Notes under the pieces: model-generated
The model's database searches: none
What the model saw: only the letters and a program-made list of their open reading frames with translations
Told to the model about the DNA's origin: nothing
Shown: positions 24,357 to 32,911 of the stretch, in pieces
Numbering within the stretch: position 1 is the first letter of the stretch
Layout of the letters: each line of letters opens with the position of its first letter
Position numbers and translations under genes: made by a program
DNA from: Actinomycetales bacterium SN12
Lineage (GTDB): Bacteria > Actinomycetota > Actinomycetes > Actinomycetales > Microbacteriaceae
DNA length: 64,000 bases
Assembly (NCBI GenBank): GCA_002837415.1
Contig: PJCV01000002.1
Coordinates: forward strand, 248,001-312,000
Reading direction: 5' to 3'

Positions 24357-25382
24357 ATGCTACGACTCGTCGGAATCCTCCTCACCGTGCTGTTCGCCAT
24401 CGCGACGGCGATTCTGGTGTGGCCGCAGTTCTTTCAGCTCGAGGCGACCTTCCCGATCACTCAGATCATCGCCTCCAGGGCAGCCCTCGCGGTGGCGTTC
24501 CTGGTCTTCGCGCTCGTCGCCGCGCTGCTGCTCTTCGCGCGGCCGCTTCGCGGCTTCGCCGCCTCGATCCTCATCGTGTCGCTCATCGGCGCCGGCTCGA
24601 TCGGCCTGATCGGCGCCGCACGCGGGTACGGCTCGGACGCCCTGCCGCAGAAGACCGACGGGGCGGTGCGCGTGCTCTCCTGGAACACGGCGGGCGCCGC
24701 TGTGTCAGCCGACACGATCGCGGGGGTCATCGCCGACCAGCAGATCGACGTCGTCGCGCTGCCCGAGACCTCCGAGGAGGTCGGCGAGCAGATCGCGATC
24801 ATGATGCGCGACGCGGGCCGCCCGATGTGGGTGCATCACGTCAACATCCATCCCGACGTGCCGAACGGCCCGCAGGCCTGGCAGACGACGATCCTGATCT
24901 CGGCCGACCTCGGCGAGTACTCGGTGATCGACTCGTCGCGAGACGGGTCGAGCAACACCGGATCCGTTCCGAGCGCGGTGGCGATGCCCGTCGACGGCAC
25001 CGGGCCGACCATCGTCGCCGTGCACGCGGTGGCGCCCCGTCAGGATGCCATGTCGCAGTGGCGGTCGGATCTGGAGTGGGTCGCCGACCAGTGCCCCGAG
25101 GGCGAGTTCATCCTCGCGGGAGACTTCAACGCCACCCTCGATCACATGGCGTCGTTCGGTGTGGACGGTGGCACCATGGGGCGCTGCGTGGACGCGGCGG
25201 CGAGCACGGGCAACGGCATGGTCGCGACATGGCCCGCCGACGTCCCCCGTCTGGCCGGCGCGCCGATCGACCACATCATGTCGAGTCCGGAATGGAAGGC
25301 GACCGGCACGCTCGTGCTCGAGGAGTCCGGCGGCAGCGACCACCGGGCGATCGTCGCGCAGCTGGAGCGGGCGGGCGAGTAG
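24357..25382 (+). CDS. Membrane-anchored endonuclease/exonuclease/phosphatase-fold protein
   Basis: 341 residues. Three N-terminal membrane helices (about 3-22, 35-58, 66-86) place the catalytic domain outside the membrane. The EEP domain shows VRVLSWNTAG (about 103-112), VVALPETSEE (about 131-140), FILAGDFNATLDH (about 249-261), APIDHIM and GGSDHRAIV (about 323-331): the D-x-N, E and S-D-H residues of the DNase I/phosphodiesterase fold. Substrate could be extracellular nucleic acid or a phospholipid or phosphoinositol; it cannot be decided from sequence. Confidence 0.82.
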   Translation: MLRLVGILLTVLFAIATAILVWPQFFQLEATFPITQIIASRAALAVAFLVFALVAALLLFARPLRGFAASILIVSLIGAGSIGLIGAARGYGSDALPQKTDGAVRVLSWNTAGAAVSADTIAGVIADQQIDVVALPETSEEVGEQIAIMMRDAGRPMWVHHVNIHPDVPNGPQAWQTTILISADLGEYSVIDSSRDGSSNTGSVPSAVAMPVDGTGPTIVAVHAVAPRQDAMSQWRSDLEWVADQCPEGEFILAGDFNATLDHMASFGVDGGTMGRCVDAAASTGNGMVATWPADVPRLAGAPIDHIMSSPEWKATGTLVLEESGGSDHRAIVAQLERAGE

Positions 25383-25455
25383 CCGGGCTGCGGCGGGCAT
25401 CCGTCGTTCAGTCGCCGCTGAGCGAGCATCCGGTCGACACATTCGCGCGCGGTGA

Positions 25456-25461
25456 GACAAT
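25456..25461 (+). promoter_or_regulatory. -10-like GACAAT before aminopeptidase P
   Basis: Ends 6 bases before ATG 25468. Confidence 0.4.
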
Positions 25462-25467
25462 GGATGC

Positions 25468-26886
25468 ATGACCAGCGCAGACACCGACGCCGCCGTCGAG
25501 ACCCCCGCCGAGGCTGTCGACGCGGAGAAGAACCCCCGCAAGCAGCCGTTCCCCCGCGGATTCCTCGACACGATCTCGACCGGATGGGCGGATCGCCCCG
25601 AGTCCATGCCCGCCCCGCGCGCCCAGGCGTCATATGCCGCCGCACGCCGCGCGAAGGTGTCCGCGGCCTTCCCCGGCAAGCGCCTCGTCGTGCCGGCCGG
25701 CTCGTTCAAGCAGCGCAGCAACGACACGGACTACCCGTTCCGCGCGCACTCGGCCTTCGTGCACCTCACCGGGTGGGCGAACGAGTCCGAGCCCGACTCG
25801 CTGCTCGTCTTCGAGCCGACCGAGAACGGCCATGACGTCACCCTGTACTTCCGTGAGCGCGCCGACCGCACCACGAGCGAGTTCTACTCGGATGCCACGA
25901 TCGGCGAGTTCTGGATCGGCCCGCGCCCGTCGCTCGCCGGCGTCGCCGCCGACCTCGACCTCGCCACCGCGCACGTCGACACGTTCGTCATCGCAGACGA
26001 CGATCTGGTCGTCGACATGGATGAAGAGCTCACCCGCTTCGTCTCCGAGCTGCGCCTCGTGAAGGACGAGTTCGAGATCGCCGAGATGCGTCATGCGGTC
26101 GCCGTCACGGCATCCGGTTTCGACGACATCATCCGCGACTTCGACCGTGCCGTCGCGCATCCCCGAGGCGAGCGCATCGTCGAGGGCGTGTTCCACCAGC
26201 GCGCGCGCAGCGACGGGCACTGGGAGGGCTACGACACCATCGCGGCATCCGGGCACCACGCGTGCTACCTGCACTGGACCCGCAACGACGGAGCCGTGGT
26301 GCCGGGCGATCTGATCCTGATCGATGCCGGCGTCGAGGTCGACAGCCAGTACACCGCTGACATCACCCGCACCCTGCCGGTGAACGGGACGTTCTCGGAC
26401 GTGCAGCGCCGCGTGTACGAGGTCGTGCTCGAGGCCGCCGACGCCGCTTTCGCCGCGGCGAAGCCCGGCGTGAAGTTCCGCAGCGTGCACGAGGCGGCGA
26501 TGGAGGTCATCGCCAAGCGCACCGCCGAGTGGGGCGTGCTGCCCGTCTCGGCCGAGGAGGCTCTGGATGCCGACAAGGGCGGCCAGCACCGCCGCTACAT
26601 GGTGCACGGCACCTCGCACCACCTGGGCATCGACGTGCACGACTGCGCGCAGGCGCGACGCGAGATGTACTACGACGGCGTGCTCGAGGAGGGCATGGTC
26701 TTCACGATCGAGCCCGGCCTGTACTTCCAGATCGACGACCTCACCGTGCCCGAGGAGCTCCGCGGCATCGGCGTGCGCATCGAGGACGACATCCTCATGA
26801 CCGCCGACGGACCGGTGAACCTGTCGGCCGACATCCCCCGCACCGCGGACGACGTCGAGGCCTGGATCGCCCGGCTGAAGGGCTGA
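25468..26886 (+). CDS. Xaa-Pro aminopeptidase (aminopeptidase P)
   Basis: 472 residues. An N-terminal creatinase-like domain (about 40-190) is followed by the pita-bread catalytic domain with dinuclear metal ligands: D in LIDAGVEVDSQYTADITRT (about 288-306), H in MVHGTSHHLGIDVHD (about 373-387), E in FTIEPGLYF (about 413-421) and E in GIGVRIEDDIL (about 433-443). It removes N-terminal residues preceding proline. The first 30 residues are charged and probably disordered. No signal peptide, so cytoplasmic. Confidence 0.92.
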   Translation: MTSADTDAAVETPAEAVDAEKNPRKQPFPRGFLDTISTGWADRPESMPAPRAQASYAAARRAKVSAAFPGKRLVVPAGSFKQRSNDTDYPFRAHSAFVHLTGWANESEPDSLLVFEPTENGHDVTLYFRERADRTTSEFYSDATIGEFWIGPRPSLAGVAADLDLATAHVDTFVIADDDLVVDMDEELTRFVSELRLVKDEFEIAEMRHAVAVTASGFDDIIRDFDRAVAHPRGERIVEGVFHQRARSDGHWEGYDTIAASGHHACYLHWTRNDGAVVPGDLILIDAGVEVDSQYTADITRTLPVNGTFSDVQRRVYEVVLEAADAAFAAAKPGVKFRSVHEAAMEVIAKRTAEWGVLPVSAEEALDADKGGQHRRYMVHGTSHHLGIDVHDCAQARREMYYDGVLEEGMVFTIEPGLYFQIDDLTVPEELRGIGVRIEDDILMTADGPVNLSADIPRTADDVEAWIARLKG

Positions 26887-26912
26887 TCCCGGCGCGGGGC
26901 GAGCTCCCTCCC

Positions 26913-27027
26913 GGTCTTCGAGGGAGCTCCCTCCCCCGGTCCCCGGTCGTTGAGCGAGCTCCCTCCCCCCGGTCTTCGAGGGATCTCCCTCCCTCGGTCG
27001 TTGAGCGAGCGCAGCGAGTCGAAACGC
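26913..27027 (+). repeat. Cluster of GGTC(G/T)T(T/C)GAG repeats
   Basis: Four related units start at 26913, 26945, 26971 and 26996. Units alternate GGTCTTCGAGGGA and GGTCGTTGAGCGAG, each followed by CTCCCTCC; the last ends in GCGCAGCGAGTCGAAACG, the full dispersed element also present at the nudC/uvrD2 junction. The rest of the 269-base gap before 27156 holds only the start region of the DUF222 gene. Confidence 0.75.
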
Positions 27028-27143
27028 AGCCTCACGACCTCCGCTTCCCGGCATTTCTCCGCACCTCCAAGTTCGTTACATACCCGTGATCTTCTCGAGC
27101 CGCTTCCCGTCCGTATTCCCGTTCGAATGTCGGTGGCCCCTCT

Positions 27144-27149
27144 CACAAT
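27144..27149 (+). promoter_or_regulatory. -10-like CACAAT before the DUF222-HNH gene
   Basis: Ends 6 bases before ATG 27156; GGAGG also lies in the gap. Confidence 0.35.
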
Positions 27150-27155
27150 GGAGGT

Positions 27156-28730
27156 ATGGCCCTCTTCACCGACATCGACGCCCAGGTCGCGGTTCTGCGC
27201 GACCTGTTCGGTGGCGATGTGGCGGTCGACGAACTGGCTTCTCGGATGTCGTCGTTCAGCGGCGAGAAGCTGATCAGTGCGGTGGCTGCCGCTGCCGCCT
27301 TGGTGCGATCTGCGGAGCGGATCGGGATCGTCGGTGCGGGGATCGTCGCGGCGAGGTCTCGTCGTGAGGCCGGTCAGGACGGGCTGGCGCAGGGGCGTGG
27401 TCACCGCTCTGCTGCGGCACTGATTCAGGAGATCACCGGGTCCAGTCACGCCGACGCGCAGCGTCAGGTCCGGTTGGGGCAGTCGATCCTCGACAGCGAA
27501 GCTTCCGCCGGAGGATCGAACCCGGAGCCCGTGTCTGATGCCGATGCAGGTGACGGTGACGACGGCGGCACCCATTCCGGGACCGATGCCGGCGCCGATT
27601 CGGATGCCGGTGAAGACCACAGCGCCGATTCCGCGTCCGGTCCGGATGCTGGTGCAGGGCCGTCCGGTGTACCGCGTGCGCCGTGGCATGCACCGTTGTC
27701 GGCGGCGCTGCTGCAGGGTCGGATCTCCCCCGCGCAGCATGATGCGATCCAGCGCGGTCTCGGTCACCCGATCGATGACGCCGACGACACGCACGCGGCT
27801 TGGAGTGCGGCGGCGGAGCATCTGATCGCCGATGCGGCTTCCCGCACGGTGGAGGAGCTGCGCGTCCAGGCCAGGGCGATCCGCGACCAGCTCGACCCGG
27901 ACGGTGCTGAACGGCGCTTCACAGAGCGCTACGAGCGGCGCTCATTTCGCACGTGGACCGACGCGGACGGGATTGAGCACGGCCGGATCGAGTTCGAAGA
28001 TGACGGTGCCGCCTGGATCCGCGCCATCCGCGACGCGGCGCTGCGCCCCAGGCGCGGCGGGCCGCGATTCGTGGACTCCGCGGAAAACCGTCAGGCCGCG
28101 GACCTGACCGCCGACACCCGGACGAACGATCAGCTCAGTTACGACCTGCTCATCGACCTGCTGCGCGCGGGAGCACTCGCCGACGCCACCACCGTGTTCG
28201 GCACACGGCAAGCCGGCGTGCGGATCGTGCAGGTCATCGACGACACAGGCGCCGGTGTGTCTGCTCGTACCGAGGACTATGGACACCCGATCCCCGGCGC
28301 CGCGGTCGACCAGCGCATCTGCGACACCGGCGCAGTGCGAGTGACCGTCGATGCCTGCGGGAACCCGCTCGACGTCGGACGAGAACACCGCCTGTTCACA
28401 CCCAGACAGCGCGTCGCCCTCGCCATCCGCGACGGCGGATGCCGCTGGGCCGGATGCGACCGCCCCGCCTCCTACTGCGAAGCGCACCACATCGACGAAT
28501 GGGCGCGCGACGGCGGGCGCACCGACATCGACCGCGGCATCCTGCTCTGCCGGCACCACCATATGCAGCTGCACCACGGCGGCTGGCGCATCACCCGCGA
28601 CGGCCGAGAAGACTTCCACCTGCACCCGCCCGGCGGCAGACCCACCATCCCACTACGGCCACGCGCAGCACTCACCGCAGCCTGGGCCGGCATCGACCCG
28701 CCACCAAAGCGATTCAGACCCGCCGCGTGA
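27156..28730 (+). CDS. DUF222 / HNH endonuclease signature protein (13E12 type)
   Basis: 524 residues. An N-terminal helical DUF222 region (about 1-115) is interrupted by an acidic, Asp/Gly/Ala-rich insert (about 118-170, e.g. DADAGDGDDGGTHSGTDAG). DUF222 resumes at about 175-400, and a C-terminal HNH motif follows: CRWAGCDRPASYCEAHHIDEW (about 429-449) and LLCRHHHMQLHHGGW (about 465-479). Both zinc Cys and the HH/N-H catalytic frame are present, so it may be an active nuclease. The family is multi-copy in actinobacteria; its role is unknown. It is followed directly by the tandem repeat field, and no transposase is nearby. Confidence 0.85.
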   Translation: MALFTDIDAQVAVLRDLFGGDVAVDELASRMSSFSGEKLISAVAAAAALVRSAERIGIVGAGIVAARSRREAGQDGLAQGRGHRSAAALIQEITGSSHADAQRQVRLGQSILDSEASAGGSNPEPVSDADAGDGDDGGTHSGTDAGADSDAGEDHSADSASGPDAGAGPSGVPRAPWHAPLSAALLQGRISPAQHDAIQRGLGHPIDDADDTHAAWSAAAEHLIADAASRTVEELRVQARAIRDQLDPDGAERRFTERYERRSFRTWTDADGIEHGRIEFEDDGAAWIRAIRDAALRPRRGGPRFVDSAENRQAADLTADTRTNDQLSYDLLIDLLRAGALADATTVFGTRQAGVRIVQVIDDTGAGVSARTEDYGHPIPGAAVDQRICDTGAVRVTVDACGNPLDVGREHRLFTPRQRVALAIRDGGCRWAGCDRPASYCEAHHIDEWARDGGRTDIDRGILLCRHHHMQLHHGGWRITRDGREDFHLHPPGGRPTIPLRPRAALTAAWAGIDPPPKRFRPAA

Positions 28731-29076
28731 GCCCTCAGTGCACCGACACTCTGAGCGCACAGATGGAAGCGCAGCCCCACCTGCTCTGCGCAGCCCCACC
28801 TGCCCAGCCCAGCCCCACCTGCCCAGCCCAGTCCCACGTGCCAGCCCAGCCGCACGTGCCCAATGCATCGCCACGTGCACAGCCAGTCTCATGCGCCCAG
28901 GACAGCACCATGTGCCAGCGCAACCTGCTCAGCGCAGCCGCACGTGCCCAATGCATCCCCACGTGCACAGCCAGCCTCACGCGCCCAGGACAGCACCATG
29001 TGCCAGCGCAACCTGCTCAGCGCAGCAGCACGTGCTCGGAGCCAGCGCCGGCCGCGCTGTCGGGAACTCCGCAATG
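28731..29076. repeat. Tandem repeat field: 88-bp unit plus short C-rich repeats
   Basis: 346 bases without a gene. 28770-28850 holds short degenerate repeats of CAGCCCCACCTGCC. 28851-29037 holds two full 88-base units (starting 28851 and 28939) and part of a third (from 29027). Each unit contains CACGTG palindromes and CAACCTGCTCAGCGCAGC. Identity between units is high, with scattered substitutions. No promoter or ORF with family similarity is seen. Confidence 0.85.
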
Positions 29077-29742
29077 TCAGCGCGGCTCGACCTCGGCGAT
29101 GAACTCCACCACCAGCTTCGCCAGCCCGGCCCCGACGACGTCCGCCGGGCGCTTGCTGCCCTTGACCTCGAAAGAATGGCCACCGCCGTCGATCCAGGCG
29201 ATCCGGGCACCCTGACACGACGCCACCGCGTCCTCCAGCTGCGACAGCGGCTGCACGAACGGATCATTCGTGCCCTCGACGAACAGCTGAGGCGGACGCA
29301 CGGCGGGCAGATGCTCCACCCGCGGCTTCTCGGGCTTCCCCGGCGGATGCAGCGGATATCCGAGATACACCAGCCCGCCCACCTCGAGCCCCTCCGCGAC
29401 AGCCATCGACGCCATCCGGCCGCCATACGACTTGCCGCACGCCCAGATCGCGGCATCCGGCCGCTCGGAGCGGATAGACGCCACCACCGCACGCCAGGTC
29501 AACACAGCATGCGCGGCCGGCCCGGGCATCCGCCGACCTGCCTCGACGTAGGGGAAGTTGAAGCGCACCGTTGTGAACTCCTCCTCACGCAGCGCCGCCG
29601 CGAAACCGACGAGGAACGGATGATCCATGCCCGCGCCGGCACCATGCGCGATCGCGACGACACCGCGCGACTCGCCCTTCGGCTCCTCCCACGCCGTCGA
29701 CACGGCCGCAGGCCCCGACGGCAACTCCACCGTGACGAGCAT
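29077..29742 (-). CDS. Alpha/beta hydrolase, TEX30/KANL3-like family
   Basis: 221 residues. AIAHGAGAGMDHPF (about 30-43) is the oxyanion-hole region, WACGKSYGGRMAS (about 102-114) carries the nucleophilic serine in G-K-S-Y-G-G, PQLFVEGTNDPF (about 153-164) the acid and GGGHSF (about 186-191) the histidine. The full catalytic triad is therefore visible. Natural substrate unknown; family members are small cytoplasmic hydrolases. Its ATG overlaps the upstream gene's stop as TGATG, so it is the third gene of a three-gene operon with a small membrane protein and a stress protein. Confidence 0.85.
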   Translation of the reverse strand: MLVTVELPSGPAAVSTAWEEPKGESRGVVAIAHGAGAGMDHPFLVGFAAALREEEFTTVRFNFPYVEAGRRMPGPAAHAVLTWRAVVASIRSERPDAAIWACGKSYGGRMASMAVAEGLEVGGLVYLGYPLHPPGKPEKPRVEHLPAVRPPQLFVEGTNDPFVQPLSQLEDAVASCQGARIAWIDGGGHSFEVKGSKRPADVVGAGLAKLVVEFIAEVEPR

Positions 29743-30149
29743 CAGACGCTCCTCACGAACGGAACGCGCACCACATCACCGCGACGCGCGCGGCGCAGCG
29801 CGAAGAGCACCACGACGAGATGCACGACGCACACGATCACGTACAGCAGCAGCGGAATGCCCTGCGGAAGGAATCCCGACGCGGGAGCGCTCGGCTGGGT
29901 CAACCGCACGAGCCCGAGAGCCAGCTGCAGGAGCAGCAGCGCGGTCGACACGAGCAGGAACACCCGCCCCCACGAGCGTGCGAGAGCGGCGTTCTGCTTC
30001 GCCAGCGGACCCTGGCGCGACAGTGATCCGTATGCGGCGATCATCCCGCCGCCGGCAGCCAGAGGTCCCAGGAACGGGATGGGCAGCAGCACGAGCAGCC
30101 CCAGCGCCCACGCCGAAGCGCCCGTCGCCTGGCCGCTCGACCCCGTCAT
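29742..30149 (-). CDS. Small integral membrane protein, unknown
   Basis: 135 residues with three hydrophobic segments (about 14-40, 62-84, 97-117) and a basic end (RRARRGDVVRVPFVRSV). No family recognised. Starts in an ATGA overlap with the upstream stress-protein gene and ends in a one-base overlap with the hydrolase gene, so all three are co-translated. Confidence 0.75.
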   Translation of the reverse strand: MTGSSGQATGASAWALGLLVLLPIPFLGPLAAGGGMIAAYGSLSRQGPLAKQNAALARSWGRVFLLVSTALLLLQLALGLVRLTQPSAPASGFLPQGIPLLLYVIVCVVHLVVVLFALRRARRGDVVRVPFVRSV

Positions 30150-31042
30150 CGCGGGTCGGTCGGATTCGACAGGTCGCTGCCGATGCCCGGCTTCGGCGCA
30201 GGTGCGGGGCCGGCGCCGGGATCAGCGGGGGTTCCGGATGCCCCGATCCCGGGCTCCGCACCCGGAAGCGGTGGCTTCGGAGGAACGACGGGCCCGCCGG
30301 TCGACCCCGGAGCGGGGTCCGGCGCAGGAGCAGGATCCGCCCCAGGAGCAGGATCTGCGCCAGGAGCAGCATCGGCGCCAGGCGCAGGATCCGCCCCAGG
30401 AACGGGACCGCCCGCCGGAGCAGGATCCGCCCCAGGAGCAGGACTGGGCGCAGGAGCAGGAGCCGGGCTCGGCGCAGGAGCAGGACTCGGCGCAGGAACG
30501 CGACCGCCCGCCGGCGGAACACGCTCGCCGTACCGCGGCGGCTCGCTCATGTCGACCGGCGGACGCACCGTCTGCGGCCGCTCCGGGCCGACGACGCCGC
30601 GCGCCTTGGTCAGCGACGCGGGCTGCACCCGCACCTCGTAGTGGTCGGCGAGCATCTGCATCATGCTGGCGAAGTCGCGACGGCGACGCACGATCGAGTA
30701 CGTCACCAGGCTCATGATCATGCCGAGAGCGACACCGATGAGCAGGAAGCCCACGAAGAGCGAGATCGGAGCATCCGGGGTGCCGAACAGCATGACAGCC
30801 GACAGCAGCAGACCGATCAGCACGCCGTTGGTCGCCCCCGACCGCGCGGCAGCCGCGTAACCGAGCTTGCCGGTCACCCGCTCCACCGTGCGCACACCCT
30901 CACCCACGATCGCGATGTCGCGCGCGGGCACCTCCCCCGCGATCAGCTTCGAGACGATCTTCTGGGCGGCCTCGTAATCCTTCGTCGAGGCGATCACCTC
31001 GCCGAGATCGGTGCCTTTTCCCGGTCGATTCAGCATGCTCAT
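30146..31042 (-). CDS. YflT-domain general stress protein with Pro/Ala repeat tail
   Basis: 298 residues. The N-terminal 65 residues (STKDYEAAQKIVSKLI ... VTGKLGYAAAARSG) match the heat-induced stress protein YflT/GSP17M domain. Two membrane helices follow (about 66-110), then a short basic cytoplasmic stretch with YEVRVQPASLTKARG. From about 165 to 285 the chain is low-complexity: PAPSPAPAP and GADPAPGADAAPGADPAPG repeats. The repeats are encoded by reiterated CAGGAGCAGGA-type DNA and may vary in length between strains. ATG 31042 lies 6 bases after GACAAT, fitting a leaderless start. Confidence 0.75.
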   Translation of the reverse strand: MSMLNRPGKGTDLGEVIASTKDYEAAQKIVSKLIAGEVPARDIAIVGEGVRTVERVTGKLGYAAAARSGATNGVLIGLLLSAVMLFGTPDAPISLFVGFLLIGVALGMIMSLVTYSIVRRRRDFASMMQMLADHYEVRVQPASLTKARGVVGPERPQTVRPPVDMSEPPRYGERVPPAGGRVPAPSPAPAPSPAPAPAPSPAPGADPAPAGGPVPGADPAPGADAAPGADPAPGADPAPAPDPAPGSTGGPVVPPKPPLPGAEPGIGASGTPADPGAGPAPAPKPGIGSDLSNPTDPR

Positions 31043-31048
31043 CCGGCC

Positions 31049-31054
31049 ATTGTC
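31049..31054 (-). promoter_or_regulatory. -10-like GACAAT of the stress-protein operon
   Basis: Ends 6 bases before ATG 31042. Confidence 0.4.
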
Positions 31055-31106
31055 CCATCGACCCCTATGCGCCGTCACCCGCCCGGCCGACAGCAGGCTC
31101 GCGGAC

Positions 31107-31112
31107 TACGCT
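31107..31112 (+). promoter_or_regulatory. -10 element, leaderless MgtE_N gene
   Basis: TACGCT, 6 bases before GTG 31119. Confidence 0.55.
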
Positions 31113-31118
31113 TGACGC

Positions 31119-32378
31119 GTGAGCACACAACGGGTCTTCGTCGCACGTCTGGCAGGATGCGCCGTCTTCGACCCCGCTGGCGATCGCCTCGGCAAGGTGC
31201 GCGACGTCGTCATCGTCTACCGCAAGACGGCGTCGCCGCGCGTGATCGGACTCGTGATCGAGATCCCCGGGCGCCGCCACGTCTTCCTCTCGATCGGACG
31301 CGTGACCTCGATCCGCTCCGGTCAGGTCATCAGCACGGGTCTCATCAACGTGCGCCGATTCCAACCGCGCCCCGGCGAGGTCCGAGTCGTCGCCGAGTTC
31401 CTGGGCCGGCGGGTCAGCCTCACCGACGGTGGCGGCACCGCCGTCGTCGAGGACGTGGCGATCGAACAGGACCGCCACGGCGAGTGGGGCATCACCCAGC
31501 TGTTCCTGCGCAAGGCGAAGACCAGCGCCTCGCCGTTCGCCAAGGGCCCGACCACATTCGCGGCCTGGAACGAGGTCGCCGAGCTGCGAGAGCCCGGCCA
31601 AGCCCAGTCGGCCGAGCAGCTCGTCGCGAGCTACTCCGAGCTGCACGCCGCCGACCTCGCCACCACCCTGCTCGACCTCCCGCAGGAGCGACGGATCGAG
31701 GTCGCCGAGGAGCTGCCGGATGAGCGACTCGCCGACGCGCTCGAGGAGATGCCGGAAGACGACCAGGTCGGCATCCTCGATCGCCTGGGCGATGAGCGCG
31801 CCGCCGACGTGCTCGACGAGATGGAACCGGACGACGCCGCCGACCTGCTCGCCCAGATGCCGCCGGAACGGCTCGAGCACCTGCTCGCCCTGATGGATCC
31901 GGAGGAGGCCGAGGACGTCCGGATGCTGCTGCGCTACGGCGCCGACACCGCCGGCGGACTGATGACCCCGGAGCCGATCATCCTGTCGGCCGACGCGACC
32001 GTCGCCGAAGCCCTCGCACTCATCCGCCGCCACGAGCTGCACCCGGCCCTCGCGGCGGCGGTGTTCGTCACGCTGCCGCCCTTCGAGACCCCGACAGGCC
32101 GGCTGCTCGGCGTCGTGCACTTCCAGAAGATGCTGCGCTATCCCCCGCACGAGCGACTCGGTGCGATTCTGGACGAGTCCGTCGAGCCGGTCGCCGTCAC
32201 CGCCTCGGCGGCCGAGGTCGCGCGCATGCTCGCCAGCTACGACCTCGTCTCGCTGCCCGTGATCGACAGCGCGCACCGGCTGGTGGGCGCCATCAGCGTC
32301 GACGACGTGCTCGACTACCTGCTGCCCGACGACTGGCGCACCCACGACGCCGACGAGCCGACGGCGGGTGCGCGATGA
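31119..32378 (+). CDS. PRC-barrel / MgtE N-domain / CBS pair protein, soluble
   Basis: 419 residues. Order: PRC-barrel-like beta region (about 1-140), MgtE N-terminal superhelix (about 165-275, with LPDERLADALEEMPEDDQ and EMEPDDAADLL), then two CBS domains (about 283-400, MTPEPIILSADATVAEAL ... LVGAISVDDVLDYLL). The membrane channel of true MgtE magnesium transporters is absent, so this is a Mg2+- or nucleotide-sensing regulator rather than a transporter. The next gene starts inside its stop (ATGA). In M. tuberculosis the counterpart is, as I recall, Rv1232c in the same gene order. Confidence 0.87.
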   Translation: MSTQRVFVARLAGCAVFDPAGDRLGKVRDVVIVYRKTASPRVIGLVIEIPGRRHVFLSIGRVTSIRSGQVISTGLINVRRFQPRPGEVRVVAEFLGRRVSLTDGGGTAVVEDVAIEQDRHGEWGITQLFLRKAKTSASPFAKGPTTFAAWNEVAELREPGQAQSAEQLVASYSELHAADLATTLLDLPQERRIEVAEELPDERLADALEEMPEDDQVGILDRLGDERAADVLDEMEPDDAADLLAQMPPERLEHLLALMDPEEAEDVRMLLRYGADTAGGLMTPEPIILSADATVAEALALIRRHELHPALAAAVFVTLPPFETPTGRLLGVVHFQKMLRYPPHERLGAILDESVEPVAVTASAAEVARMLASYDLVSLPVIDSAHRLVGAISVDDVLDYLLPDDWRTHDADEPTAGAR

Positions 32379-32911
32379 TGGCGCGACCCTCGCGCACGGC
32401 GCCTCTGGACACGCCCGGCACTCGCGGAGTCACGCGCACGCAGTCGCCGTCGCGCGATCGATTCGGCCGCTTCACCGAGTGGGTCGCGCGGGCGATGGGG
32501 ACTCCGACCTTCCTCACGATCCTCACCCTGTTCTGCGCGCTCTGGATCGCATACACGATGCTGGCGGAGCAGAACGGCTGGTGGCGCTTCGACTCCGCAG
32601 CCCTCGGCTTCACCGCCCTCACGCTCATCCTGTCGCTGCAGGCCTCGTACGCCGCGCCCCTCATCCTGCTCGCGCAGAACCGGCAGGACGACCGCGACCG
32701 CGTGCAGATCGAGCAGGATCGCCAGCGCGCCGAGCGCAACCTCGCCGACACCGAGTACCTCGCCCGCGAGATCGTCGCGCTGCGCATGGCCCTCGAGGAG
32801 CGCTCGAACCAGCAGATCACGCGCGACGTGCTGCGCCACGAGCTGAAGGCCCTGCTCGCCGACCTCAACGACGACGAGAGCGCAACCGGGAACAGCCATG
32901 ACGCTCGCTGA
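32375..32911 (+). CDS. DUF1003 membrane protein
   Basis: 178 residues. TRDRFGRFTEWVARAMGTP-type N-terminus, two membrane helices (about 48-66, 76-98) separated by a short loop, and a helical, charged C-terminus (DRDRVQIEQDRQRAER) that is probably coiled coil. This is the DUF1003 layout; function unknown. ATGA overlap with the preceding MgtE_N/CBS gene suggests a partnership in magnesium sensing (inference). Overlaps mrp by 14 bases. Confidence 0.85.
   Translation: MMARPSRTAPLDTPGTRGVTRTQSPSRDRFGRFTEWVARAMGTPTFLTILTLFCALWIAYTMLAEQNGWWRFDSAALGFTALTLILSLQASYAAPLILLAQNRQDDRDRVQIEQDRQRAERNLADTEYLAREIVALRMALEERSNQQITRDVLRHELKALLADLNDDESATGNSHDAR

Noticed and set aside
28851-29037. CRISPR array
   Set aside because: Units are 88 bp, nearly contiguous, with no spacer/repeat alternation and no cas genes.
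26887-29076. Mobile element around the DUF222-HNH gene
   Set aside because: Repeats flank the gene, but there is no transposase or integrase, no terminal inverted repeats and no target duplication that I can see.
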